A stretch of 64,000 bases of DNA from Tamaricihabitans halophyticus (GTDB taxonomy: Bacteria; Actinomycetota; Actinomycetes; Mycobacteriales; Pseudonocardiaceae), in the NCBI RefSeq assembly GCF_004340875.1, contig NZ_SLXQ01000003.1, positions 186,001 through 250,000 on the forward strand. Direction: 5' to 3'. Both the position numbers and the translations under genes were made by a program. The notes beneath the pieces are model-generated. The model was not told where the DNA came from, made no database searches, and saw only the letters and a program-made list of their open reading frames with translations. Below, piece by piece: positions 16,456 to 23,773 of the stretch; within the stretch, counting starts at the first letter, position 1, and each line of letters opens with the position of its first letter.

Positions 16456-16980
16456 GTGGATGAGCGCGATGAACATGAGTTCGCGGAGTACTTCACGGCA
16501 CGGCGCGACGCCGTACGGCGCTCCGCCTACCTGTTGTGCGGTGACTGGCACCGCGCGGACGATCTCGCGCAGGCTGCCTTCGTCGCGTTGCACCGCAGGT
16601 GGCGCAAGATCCGCGCGCGGGGCGCACTGGACGCCTATGTCCGGCGCACGCTGGTGCGCGGGGCGATCGACGAGTCCCGCCGGCCGTGGCGGCGGGAACA
16701 GCACGTCGACCAGTTGCCGGAGCCGCGCAATGCCGGTGCTGGTGCCGGCGTGGACGAGGAGGTGGCAACGAGGCAGGCGCTGATCGCGGGGTTGCGTCAG
16801 GTGCCGCCACGGCAGCGGGCGGTGCTGGTGCTGCGCTACTTCGAGGGCCTGGATGTGTCGGCCGCTGCCGAGGCCCTTGGCTGCAGCGCCGGCACGGTGA
16901 AAAGCCAGACCGCACGTGGCCTCGCGGCGCTGCGCGAAGCCCTTGGGGACGCGGTGGACGATCTGCGGTCTGCCTCATGA
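16456..16980 (+). CDS. ECF-type RNA polymerase sigma factor (SigE-family)
   Basis: A 174-residue group 4 sigma factor. Region 2 runs from FAEYFTARRDAVRRSAYLLCGDWHRADDLAQAAFVALHRRW, where DDLAQ is the -10/core-binding helix; a short linker follows, then region 4 with PPRQRAVLVLRYFEGLDVSAAAEALGCSAGTVKSQTARGLAALR, a helix-turn-helix for the -35. It looks like the actinobacterial 'SigE family' named after short sigma factors, not the mycobacterial SigE. The next gene, 54 bp on, encodes a membrane protein with a cytoplasmic N-terminus and may be its regulator. GTG start with no clear RBS. Confidence 0.93.
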   Translation: MDERDEHEFAEYFTARRDAVRRSAYLLCGDWHRADDLAQAAFVALHRRWRKIRARGALDAYVRRTLVRGAIDESRRPWRREQHVDQLPEPRNAGAGAGVDEEVATRQALIAGLRQVPPRQRAVLVLRYFEGLDVSAAAEALGCSAGTVKSQTARGLAALREALGDAVDDLRSAS

Positions 16981-17034
16981 GGCAGCGCTGGCACGGACGC
17001 GATCGTTCGAAGATGTCGTTTGGAGGTGTACGCG

Positions 17035-17754
17035 GTGGACGACCGGCAGGTCACTGAGCTTATGCGAGACGCCGCGCAGGACACCCCGCCGGCATCCTTC
17101 GACGTGCCCGAGGTGCTTGCCGCCTCGGCCAGGGCGCGGGCGCGGCAACGAGCCAGGGTGTTCGGCGGTGCCACGGTCGGGGTCGTTCTGCTCGCGGGTG
17201 GTGTGTTCGTTGGCTCGACCGTGTTCACTGGAACCGACCAGGAAATCGCGGGCAGTGCGGCGCAGCCGGCCGAGCAGGAGGCAGGGCAGGCGCCATATGC
17301 GGAACAGCCACGCCAGGAAAACGTCCCGACTCCATCGCCCAAGCAGGGGGGCGAAGGGTCGGGCGATGTCGGTCCACGGACCGGCGGCACACCCGATGGG
17401 TGTGCACAGGTGGACCGGGAGCTCGCCGTCGCCCTCGCTGGCGAGCTCCCGGCCACCCCCGGAGCAGCCGAACGCGGCTCGCTGCGCTGTGTGGCCGAGG
17501 ATCGCGTGGCTGGCTTCGAGATCAGCGATGGTGCCGCGAAGGGCACGATCTCGGTGTTGTTGCGGCCGGCCGAGGTGGCCGACCAGGACAGTCCACCGTG
17601 GAGCGCCGCGCCCGAGGCGGCTGCGCATGTACAGCGCGCCACCGCGAACGGCGACACGCTGGTCGTGCTGACCGAGCCGGCGCAGGGGAGTGCCGGCCCG
17701 CCACTGGCCGATCAGCTCGAGTCGCTTGCCGCCCGACTGGCGGCTAAATTCTGA
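17035..17754 (+). CDS. Single-pass membrane protein, possible anti-sigma factor
   Basis: A 239-residue protein starting at GTG 17035, eight bases after GGAGG; TTG 17020 is a poorer option. The N-terminus is cytoplasmic (VTELMRDAAQDTPPASFDVPEVLAASARARARQRAR), one membrane helix spans about residues 43-66, and the rest is an exported Gln/Pro/Gly linker and a small domain with two Cys (DGCAQVDREL and SLRCVAEDR). Many SigE-family sigma genes are followed by such a protein, so control of the sigma factor by binding is a reasonable inference. No zinc-binding anti-sigma motif is visible. Confidence 0.65.
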   Translation: MDDRQVTELMRDAAQDTPPASFDVPEVLAASARARARQRARVFGGATVGVVLLAGGVFVGSTVFTGTDQEIAGSAAQPAEQEAGQAPYAEQPRQENVPTPSPKQGGEGSGDVGPRTGGTPDGCAQVDRELAVALAGELPATPGAAERGSLRCVAEDRVAGFEISDGAAKGTISVLLRPAEVADQDSPPWSAAPEAAAHVQRATANGDTLVVLTEPAQGSAGPPLADQLESLAARLAAKF

Positions 17755-17810
17755 GCGTGCTGCCCGTGCCGCAGTAGTTTCCCGCGTTGGTGAGCTCGCC
17801 CACCATTCTG

Positions 17811-17843
17811 GTACGGTCGTGCAATTTATTTAGTACAGTCGTG
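17811..17843 (+). promoter_or_regulatory. Direct-repeat operator before the SMR exporter gene
   Basis: GTACGGTCGTG (17811-17821) and GTACAGTCGTG (17833-17843) repeat with a 22-bp period, two helical turns, on either side of an AT-rich CAATTTATTTA. The second repeat is 16 bp before the exporter start. The TetR regulator encoded next is the obvious candidate to bind it. Confidence 0.6.
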
Positions 17844-17859
17844 TCAGAAAGGTTGGGTG

Positions 17860-18189
17860 ATGATCATGGCGTGGTTGGTACTGGTCGTTTCGGGGATTCT
17901 CGAGGCCGGTTGGGCGATCGCGTTGAAGATGTCGAACGGGTTCAGCAGGCTGGTGCCGACAGTGGTGTTCGGGGTGCTGGCCGCGTTGAGCTTCGCCGGC
18001 TTGGCCTGGGCGATGAAGCAGCTTCCAGTGGGTACCGCCTACGCGGTGTGGGTCGGTATCGGTGCGTCGTTGACGGCGATCATCGGCATGGTGTGGCTGA
18101 ACGACGGCGCCTCGGTCGGCAAGATCCTGTCGCTGGTGTTGATCGTGGCCGGCGTGATCGGACTCAACCTGGCGGGTGGTGCGCACTGA
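17860..18189 (+). CDS. sugE: SMR-family guanidinium/quaternary ammonium exporter (SugE/Gdx-like)
   Basis: About 109 residues with four membrane helices. It follows the SugE/Gdx pattern closely: the essential Glu in GILEAGWAIALKMSNGF, then LAWAMKQLPVGTAYAVWVGIGA and the final GVIGLNLAG helix. Gdx proteins exchange guanidinium ion for protons as antiparallel dimers; some relatives export quaternary ammonium compounds. Starts at 17857, 17860 and 17866 are all in frame; ATG 17860 has AAAGG at the best distance. No guanidine riboswitch consensus is seen upstream, and a TetR gene follows 20 bp downstream, so control is probably by protein. Confidence 0.88.
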   Translation: MIMAWLVLVVSGILEAGWAIALKMSNGFSRLVPTVVFGVLAALSFAGLAWAMKQLPVGTAYAVWVGIGASLTAIIGMVWLNDGASVGKILSLVLIVAGVIGLNLAGGAH

Positions 18190-18209
18190 GTCTGGCACGA
18201 TTGTCCGGT

Positions 18210-18809
18210 ATGACGTCCGCGAGTACGCCGAAGGGCGAGCGACGCCGTAATGAGCTGATTGACGCGGCCGCGGCGTTGCTCGCCGAGGGCGGGTTCGACG
18301 CGGTACGACACCGTGCGGTGTCCGAGCGCGCCGGTTTGCCGCTTGCTTCCACCACCTACTACTTCGACTCGCTCGATGAGTTGATCACCGCGGCGGTGGA
18401 GCGGCATGGCCGGAACGAACTCGACGCGGGTGCCCGCCGGCTGGACGAGCTGGCCGCTCGACACCGCGGCGTGGACACCGTGGTCGAGTTGATGCTCGAG
18501 CAGTTGCTGGGGCCGGAGCCAGCGGACAGCGCGGCCGATCTGGATGGGGTGCTGCTCCGCTACGAGCGGCTGGTCGGTACCGGGCGGCGGCCGTACCTGC
18601 GGTCGCTTTCCGTCGCGATGTCCGACGAGATGGATGCACTGCTGCTGGAAATCTGTGAACGCTCCGGGATGCCGGTAAGCCTGCACCGGCTCAAACAGCT
18701 GATTGCCCTCGTGGACGGCGCCGTGGTGAACGCGCTTGTCGAGGTGAACCCGGAACCGAGGGCGGCGGCCCGCAAGATGCTCAGCGAGGCGCTGCAGCCG
18801 ACGGCCTGA
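18210..18809 (+). CDS. TetR-family transcriptional regulator
   Basis: A 199-residue TetR protein. The N-terminal helix-turn-helix reads RRNELIDAAAALLAEGGFDAVRHRAVSERAGLPLASTTYYFDSLDELI, with the usual S-TYYFxSxDEL recognition end. The C-terminal part is a helical ligand/dimer domain of TetR_C type. It is co-directional with the SMR exporter gene and probably controls it through the direct repeats upstream; the inducer would be an exporter substrate. This pairing is inferred from position. Confidence 0.9.
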   Translation: MTSASTPKGERRRNELIDAAAALLAEGGFDAVRHRAVSERAGLPLASTTYYFDSLDELITAAVERHGRNELDAGARRLDELAARHRGVDTVVELMLEQLLGPEPADSAADLDGVLLRYERLVGTGRRPYLRSLSVAMSDEMDALLLEICERSGMPVSLHRLKQLIALVDGAVVNALVEVNPEPRAAARKMLSEALQPTA

Positions 18810-18856
18810 TGTCCCGAGGCTTGTCGAGCTGGCGCGTGACTCGGTAGACAGGTGCC

Positions 18857-19903
18857 ATGGCGACCCGTGCTGAATACCGGATCGATGTGATCGCTGGCGA
18901 CGGAATCGGCCGCGAGGTGGTGCCTGCCGCGATCAGCTGTATCGACACGCTGGCGGACAAACACGAGTTTCGCGTGCATTGGCAGCACCGGGACTGGGGC
19001 TCCGACTATTACCGCGCGCACGGCAGGATGATGCCGACCGACGGCCTGGACCAGCTGGCCAAGGGCGACGGTGTCTTCCTTGGCGCGGTCGGCGTGCCGG
19101 ATATTCCGGACACCGAAACGCTGTGGGGGCTGCTGATCCCCATCCGGCGCAGCTTTCACCAGTACGTGAACCTGCGCCCGGTGCGGACCCTGCCCGGGGT
19201 GCGGAGCCCGCTTCGGGGCGGCGATGAGCTGGATCTGGTGATAGTCCGGGAGAACGTGGAGGGTGAGTACTCCGAGGTAGGCGGACGGCTTTACCAGGGT
19301 CGGCCGGAGGAGGCCGCCGTGCAAGAGTCGATCTTCACCCGGGCCGGAGTGGCGCGGATCGCGCGCTATGCGGCTCAGCTGGCCGCGAGCCGGAAGGGCG
19401 TGCTCACCTCGGCGACCAAATCCAACGGGATCGTGCACACCATGCCGTTCTGGGACGAGGTGGTCGCCGAGCACGCCGGCGAGGTGCGATTGGACAGTGT
19501 GCTGATCGATGCGCTTGCGGCCCGCCTGGTACTCCAGCCGAGCAGCGTGGACGTGATCGTGGCTTCCAACCTGTTCGGGGACATTCTGTCCGATCTGGCC
19601 GCTGGGGTGGCCGGTTCGATCGGGGTGGCGCCGAGCGGGAACATCAATCCGGAGCGGGAGTTTCCTTCCATGTTCGAGCCGGTGCACGGATCGGCGCCGG
19701 ATATCGCCGGGCAGGGCGTCGCGAACCCAACCGGCCAGTTGTGGGCTGGCGCGATGATGCTGGAACATCTCGGCCAGCCGGCCGCGGCCGCCCAGCTGGA
19801 GCGGGCCTTCGCCGCGGCGCTCGCGGACGGCGTGCGCACGGCCGATCTCGGTGGCGAAGCCGGAACCGAGGAGTTCACCGCAGCCGTGCTCGACCGCCTC
19901 TGA
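18857..19903 (+). CDS. Tartrate/D-malate-type dehydrogenase (isocitrate/isopropylmalate dehydrogenase family)
   Basis: A 348-residue beta-decarboxylating dehydrogenase. The N-terminus RIDVIAGDGIGREVVPAA is the family start; RENVEGEYSEVGGR replaces the leucine-pathway LTGGIYF loop and marks the tartrate/D-malate subgroup. The Mg-binding VIVASNLFGDILSDLAAG and the NAD-site EPVHGSAPDIAGQGVANP are intact. It would oxidise D-malate or tartrate with NAD+. It is not leuB: the substrate loop differs, and leuA lies 30 kb away. The following acetoacetyl-CoA synthetase gene is about 100 bp downstream. Confidence 0.85.
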   Translation: MATRAEYRIDVIAGDGIGREVVPAAISCIDTLADKHEFRVHWQHRDWGSDYYRAHGRMMPTDGLDQLAKGDGVFLGAVGVPDIPDTETLWGLLIPIRRSFHQYVNLRPVRTLPGVRSPLRGGDELDLVIVRENVEGEYSEVGGRLYQGRPEEAAVQESIFTRAGVARIARYAAQLAASRKGVLTSATKSNGIVHTMPFWDEVVAEHAGEVRLDSVLIDALAARLVLQPSSVDVIVASNLFGDILSDLAAGVAGSIGVAPSGNINPEREFPSMFEPVHGSAPDIAGQGVANPTGQLWAGAMMLEHLGQPAAAAQLERAFAAALADGVRTADLGGEAGTEEFTAAVLDRL

Positions 19904-19943
19904 CCGCACGAGCCCTGAAGAACCCTGAAGAACGCGGTCACGG
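19902..19943. repeat. Dispersed intergenic repeat, copy 2
   Basis: From within the dehydrogenase stop codon: GACCGC, then CCCTGAAGAA twice in tandem, then CGCGGTCACGG. The outer GACCGC and GCGGTC are inverted. The core CCCTGAAGAACGCGGTC belongs to the same family as the copies at 38.8, 51.0 and 57.6 kb. Confidence 0.7.
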
Positions 19944-20006
19944 TCGGCGCGGCTGTGGCGCTGGTATCCCTGGCGCGGCGCGGGGGTCATGCGTTAGGAA
20001 ATGGAC

Positions 20007-21974
20007 ATGACCGACGCTCCTGAACTGCTGTGGCAGCCGGATCCCGAGTACCCGAACACCAGCCAAGCCTTCCGGGAGTGGCTCAGCGCACAGCGCGGTC
20101 TGGATTTCGCGGACTACGCGCAGCTGTGGGAATTCTCCACGACGCGGTTGGCTGAGTTCTGGAGCGCGGTCGCGGAGTTCTTCGGGGTGCGGTGGCGTAC
20201 CGAACCGCGCGAGGTGCTTGCCGAGGAGGTGATGCCGGGCGCCCGGTGGTTCCCCGGCGGCACGCTGAACTACGCCGAGCATGCGCTCACCTTTGACGAC
20301 GAGCGGACCGCGGAGGAAACCGCGGTGATCTTCGCGCGGGAGGACGGCCTGCGCGCCGAACTCAGCTACGGCCAGCTGCGCGAACAGGTCGCGGCGGCCC
20401 GCGCGGCCCTTGTGGAGCTCGGTGTTGGCAAGGGGGACCGGGTGGTGGCGCTGGCGCCGAACTGCCCGAGCACCCTGGTCGCGTTCCTGGCGACGGCAAG
20501 TATTGGCGCGGTGTGGTCGTCCTGCTCTCCGGACTTTGGCATGCGCGCGATCGCCGACCGGTTCGAGCAGATCGAGCCGACCGTGCTGATTGCCGTGGAC
20601 GGGTACTCGTACAACGGACGCCTGCTCGATGTGCGGCCCAACGTCGAGCAGTTGCGGGGGAGCATCGCGTCGCTGCGTGCCACGGTGCTGGTGGATTACG
20701 TCGGCACCGGCGGGCTGGACGGCACGTTGGACTGGGATGCGTTGCTGGCCAAGCACGCGGGCGCGGAGTTGACGTTTGAGCCGGTGGAGTTCGACCACCC
20801 GCTGTGGGTGTTGTACTCCTCGGGCACGACCGGGTTGCCGAAGGGCATCGTGCACGGGCACGGCGGCATCGTGCTGGAACACCTGAAGATGCTCGGGTTG
20901 CACTGCGACCTCGGTCCGGGGGAAACGTTCTTCTGGTTCACCACCACCGGCTGGATGATGTGGAACTTCCTGATATCCGGCCTGCTGGTGGGGTCGACGA
21001 TCGTGCTCTACGACGGTAACCCCGGGTATCCGGATCTGAACGCGCTATGGCGGCTGGCACAGGACGAAGGGGTGAACTACTTCGGTACCTCCGCGCCATT
21101 CGTGCAGAGCTGTATGAAGAAGGAACTGCGGCCGGGCAACGAGTTCGACCTGTCCGCGCTGCGCATGATCGGCTCGACCGGTTCACCGCTTTCGCCCGAG
21201 GCCTTCCGCTGGATCGCCAGCGAGGTCAGCCCGAAGGCGCAGATCTGCTCGGTGTCCGGCGGTACGGACCTGTGTACCGCGTTCGTGGGAGCTTCGCCGG
21301 AAGTGCCGGTGTGGCTTGGTGAGCTGTCCTGCGCCTGCCTCGGCTCCGCGGCCGCGGCGTTCGACGATGCGGGTAAGCCGGTGCTGGACGAGGTGGGTGA
21401 GCTGGTGATCACCAAACCGATGCCGTCCATGCCGGTGTTCTTCTGGAATGACCCGGACGGCGAGCGACTGCACGAGGCCTACTTCGCGGACTTCCCCGGG
21501 GTGTGGCGGCATGGCGACTGGGTTCGGTTCACGCCACGCGGGTCCGCGGTGATCTACGGGCGAAGCGATTCGACGCTGAACCGGGGTGGGGTCCGGATGG
21601 GCACCGCGGAGTTCTATCGCGTGGTCGAAGGATTCGAGGAGATCGCGGACTCTCTGGTGATCGACACGACGAGCGTCGCGGAGCAGGAGGGCGAGCTGCT
21701 TTGTTTCGTGGTGCTCGCGCCGGGGGCGGATCTGGCGGATGTGGAGCCTCGGCTGCGCGCCGAGCTACGTGGCGCACTGTCTCCCCGGCATGTGCCGAAC
21801 CGGTTCGTGGTGGTGGATGAGGTGCCGCGCACGCTGAACGGGAAGAAGTGCGAGGTTCCGGTGAAGAAGATCCTCGCGGGCACCGCGCCGGACCGGGCGG
21901 TGAGCAGGGATGCGCTGGCCAATCCGGATGCGTTGCGGCCGTTTCTGGAGCTCGCGCGGGCCGAGAAGCACTAG
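20007..21974 (+). CDS. Acetoacetate--CoA ligase
   Basis: About 655 residues of the acetoacetyl-CoA synthetase branch of adenylate-forming enzymes: acetoacetate + ATP + CoA to acetoacetyl-CoA. The N-terminus ELLWQPDPEYPNTSQAFREWL is typical. The AMP-binding P-loop is YSSGTTGLPKGIVHGHGG (about residues 270-287); the later STLNRGGVRMGTAEFYRVVE and the catalytic C-terminal Lys in TLNGKKCEVPVKKI are present. ATG 20007 has AGGAA seven bases upstream; ATG 20001 is two codons earlier and too close to it. The enzyme would feed ketone bodies or polyester breakdown products into central metabolism. Confidence 0.93.
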   Translation: MTDAPELLWQPDPEYPNTSQAFREWLSAQRGLDFADYAQLWEFSTTRLAEFWSAVAEFFGVRWRTEPREVLAEEVMPGARWFPGGTLNYAEHALTFDDERTAEETAVIFAREDGLRAELSYGQLREQVAAARAALVELGVGKGDRVVALAPNCPSTLVAFLATASIGAVWSSCSPDFGMRAIADRFEQIEPTVLIAVDGYSYNGRLLDVRPNVEQLRGSIASLRATVLVDYVGTGGLDGTLDWDALLAKHAGAELTFEPVEFDHPLWVLYSSGTTGLPKGIVHGHGGIVLEHLKMLGLHCDLGPGETFFWFTTTGWMMWNFLISGLLVGSTIVLYDGNPGYPDLNALWRLAQDEGVNYFGTSAPFVQSCMKKELRPGNEFDLSALRMIGSTGSPLSPEAFRWIASEVSPKAQICSVSGGTDLCTAFVGASPEVPVWLGELSCACLGSAAAAFDDAGKPVLDEVGELVITKPMPSMPVFFWNDPDGERLHEAYFADFPGVWRHGDWVRFTPRGSAVIYGRSDSTLNRGGVRMGTAEFYRVVEGFEEIADSLVIDTTSVAEQEGELLCFVVLAPGADLADVEPRLRAELRGALSPRHVPNRFVVVDEVPRTLNGKKCEVPVKKILAGTAPDRAVSRDALANPDALRPFLELARAEKH

Positions 21975-22052
21975 CAGGTGTTTCATGGCAAGGGGGGTTT
22001 CATGGCGTAGTCGGCCACTGTGTAGGCTATGCGGGCAGTGGCCAACAGCCTG

Positions 22053-22141
22053 GGAGGCTTCGCCTAGTCTGGTCTATGGCGCCGCACTGCTAATGCGGTT
22101 GGGGTTCACGCCCCTCCCGGGTTCAAATCCCGGAGCCTCCG
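22053..22141 (+). tRNA. tRNA-Ser(GCT)
   Basis: Acceptor arms GGAGGCT and AGCCTCC pair fully. The anticodon stem CCGCA/TGCGG (22082-22086, 22094-22098) holds the loop CTGCTAA, giving anticodon GCT at 22089-22091. A class II long variable arm (about GGTTGGGGTTCACGCCCC) and a T-loop GTTCAAATC are present, as expected for serine. No CCA is encoded. Confidence 0.95.
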
Positions 22142-22226
22142 CTGGGTGCTCGGTACGCCGGGCGTCCGCTGGCCGGTTTTACGCCGGTTGGCAAAACGAC
22201 TAGCCTGCTAGTCGACAACTGAACAT

Positions 22227-22299
22227 GCGCCCGTAGCTCAACGGATAGAGCATCTGACTACGGATCAGAAGGTTAGGGGTTCGAATCCCTTCGGGCGCG
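22227..22299 (+). tRNA. tRNA-Arg(ACG)
   Basis: Acceptor GCGCCCG pairs with CGGGCGC; the anticodon stem TCTGA/TCAGA holds CTACGGA, giving anticodon ACG at 22260-22262, where A34 would be edited to inosine. The T-arm has GGTTCGAATCC. It lies 85 bp after tRNA-Ser and probably shares its transcript. Confidence 0.96.
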
Positions 22300-22322
22300 C
22301 GCTGGTTGAGACAGCAAAACCA

Positions 22323-22352
22323 AGAGACCCGCTGGTCACAGCGGGTCTCTTG
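22323..22352 (+). terminator. Terminator of the tRNA pair
   Basis: A perfect 13-bp stem, AAGAGACCCGCTG (22323-22335) with CAGCGGGTCTCTT (22340-22352), and a GTCA tetraloop. It ends in TCTCTT rather than a long T-run. Position directly after tRNA-Arg supports a terminator. Confidence 0.85.
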
Positions 22353-22717
22353 CTATTCAGGGATGATCTTGAGCGAAGCCTAGTCAAGATCAACACCACG
22401 CGAGACCAACACTTTCTGACACGTCTTTTTCAGCTTTGTCGATCATGCTCAAGAGCTGCGTCGCTTCCGGCCGGTGTCACCACGGCCAAAGTACGTGTCT
22501 TGTGTCATGCTGACGCGCTTGTCTCCGAGCTGGTTCGAGATATCGATATCGTCCATCCACGGGGGTTAATGGCCGAAGCCATCGCGCGGCAGTTCGTCGC
22601 GCTCCGTGTTCATGACCATTGTTCTACGGTATGTGTGCTCGGGCGCCAGTCAGCCGGAACCGCGTGTTAATACACGGCGAGAGGTCCGTTCCGTTGCCCG
22701 GTCGACTGAGGAACCGC
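22353..22717. other. Gene-free tract after the tRNA genes
   Basis: About 365 bp with no ORF that looks coding. A 106-codon plus-strand frame (22350-22670) has no RBS, no family pattern and poor codon bias. The tract is less GC-rich than its surroundings (for example AACACTTTCTGACACG) and contains GATATCGATATC at about 22538. No integrase or exact tRNA 3'-end repeat was found, though sites next to tRNA genes are common insertion points. Confidence 0.6.
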
Positions 22718-23095
22718 TCAGTCGGTGGACCAAACACCGAGCTCGTTGCCGTCTGGATCCTGGAAGTGGAACCGGCGTCCGCCGGGAAACTCGTACGGCC
22801 CCTCGGTCACCGTTCCACCGGCATCGCGCACCGCTTGTTCGCTCGCGGCGAGGTCGGTCGAGTACAGCAGCACGAATGGCCCGCCCGTGCTGACCCGGTC
22901 CTCGCGCCGGAAACCGCCGACTTCGGCGCCACCCGCGCCCGCCCCTTGAATTCCGACGTATGCGGGCCCCGGCCCGTAGTCGGTGAACTGCCAGCCGAAA
23001 GCCTTGCCGTAGAACGCTTTTGCCGCGTCGAAATCGGTGACGCCGAGCTCCACGTAGTCCAGGGCGTGATGGGTTTTGGTCGCGAAATCTGCCAT
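22718..23095 (-). CDS. VOC-family (glyoxalase-like) protein
   Basis: A 125-residue vicinal-oxygen-chelate protein. It has the paired beta-alpha-beta-beta-beta layout: HHALDYVELGVTDFDAAKAFYGKAFGWQF in the first half and FVLLYSTDLAASEQAVRDAGG...RRFHFQDPDGNELGVWS in the second. The start ATG 23095 is chosen because AGGA lies eight bases upstream; the in-frame ATG at 23104 is too close. The substrate cannot be told; relatives include bleomycin-binding proteins and small lyases. It is convergent to nothing and lies downstream of the TetR gene on the same strand, 40 bp away. Confidence 0.85.
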   Translation of the reverse strand: MADFATKTHHALDYVELGVTDFDAAKAFYGKAFGWQFTDYGPGPAYVGIQGAGAGGAEVGGFRREDRVSTGGPFVLLYSTDLAASEQAVRDAGGTVTEGPYEFPGGRRFHFQDPDGNELGVWSTD

Positions 23096-23135
23096 GCGTC
23101 GCATCCTGCCAGCCGACCCCGACAGGAAAGGCGTA

Positions 23136-23702
23136 CTACCCAGGCCGCATACCGTTTTCCAGCGCGCGTAGCACCATGCTCGCCGCCTCGGGCCTGGCCA
23201 GTTCGCCCGCTTCCACCGCCTGCCAACCAGCCCCGAGCACGGTCCAGAACACCCTGGTCAGCCACGCGGCGCTGGGCTCGGGGTCGAACACCCCTTCATC
23301 CTGCCCCCTGCGCATCAGCGCCGCGATCTCCCGATCACCCGCCGAAGTGGCCCGCTCCCATCCATCGCCGTACCGGAAGACAACCCGATCGCCCAGATCA
23401 AACAGCGCGGGCACCAACCGCTCGATCGCCTGCGACGGGGTACCCCGATCCGGCTCCGCCGTCGCGATCACCGCGTCGAGCACCCGTACCGAGTCCGCGT
23501 AAACCGCGGTGAGCAGCGCTTCCCGGTCGGGAAAATAGCGCTGTAGGGTGCTGCGACCAACGTCCGCGGACTGCGCGATATCCGCGAGCGTGGCCGCGCG
23601 ATCCCTGGTCAGTACCGAGACGGCCGCGGACAGGATGGCTCTTTGGGTCCGCGACCGAACCCCGGAAGGGCTTCCGCCAGCGCCGGGGTCGCTCCTAGGC
23701 AT
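23136..23702 (-). CDS. TetR-family transcriptional regulator
   Basis: About 188 residues from ATG 23702. The HTH is RTQRAILSAAVSVLTRDRAATLADIAQSADVGRSTLQRYFPDREALL; the ligand domain follows. A GATAAT-like -10 element about nine bases before the ATG suggests a leaderless or near-leaderless message; an upstream GTG/ATG would add 17 residues of no family likeness. It is divergent from the GH2-sugar porter operon with only about 70 bp between the starts, so it probably controls both directions. The inducer may be the sugar handled by that operon. Confidence 0.87.
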   Translation of the reverse strand: MPRSDPGAGGSPSGVRSRTQRAILSAAVSVLTRDRAATLADIAQSADVGRSTLQRYFPDREALLTAVYADSVRVLDAVIATAEPDRGTPSQAIERLVPALFDLGDRVVFRYGDGWERATSAGDREIAALMRRGQDEGVFDPEPSAAWLTRVFWTVLGAGWQAVEAGELARPEAASMVLRALENGMRPG

Positions 23703-23773
23703 AACGTCAAGATTATCAGTGGGCCACCCGTTCCAACTGGTTACCCGAGCCAATCGCGCGCAGAATCGCGGTT

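Noticed and set aside
17755-17859. Possible guanidine riboswitch before the SugE-like gene
   Set aside because: No conserved ykkC/guanidine motifs were seen in this 105-bp region; direct repeats for a protein regulator explain it better.
22350-22670. A 106-codon plus-strand frame after the tRNA genes
   Set aside because: No RBS, no family likeness and poor codon bias.
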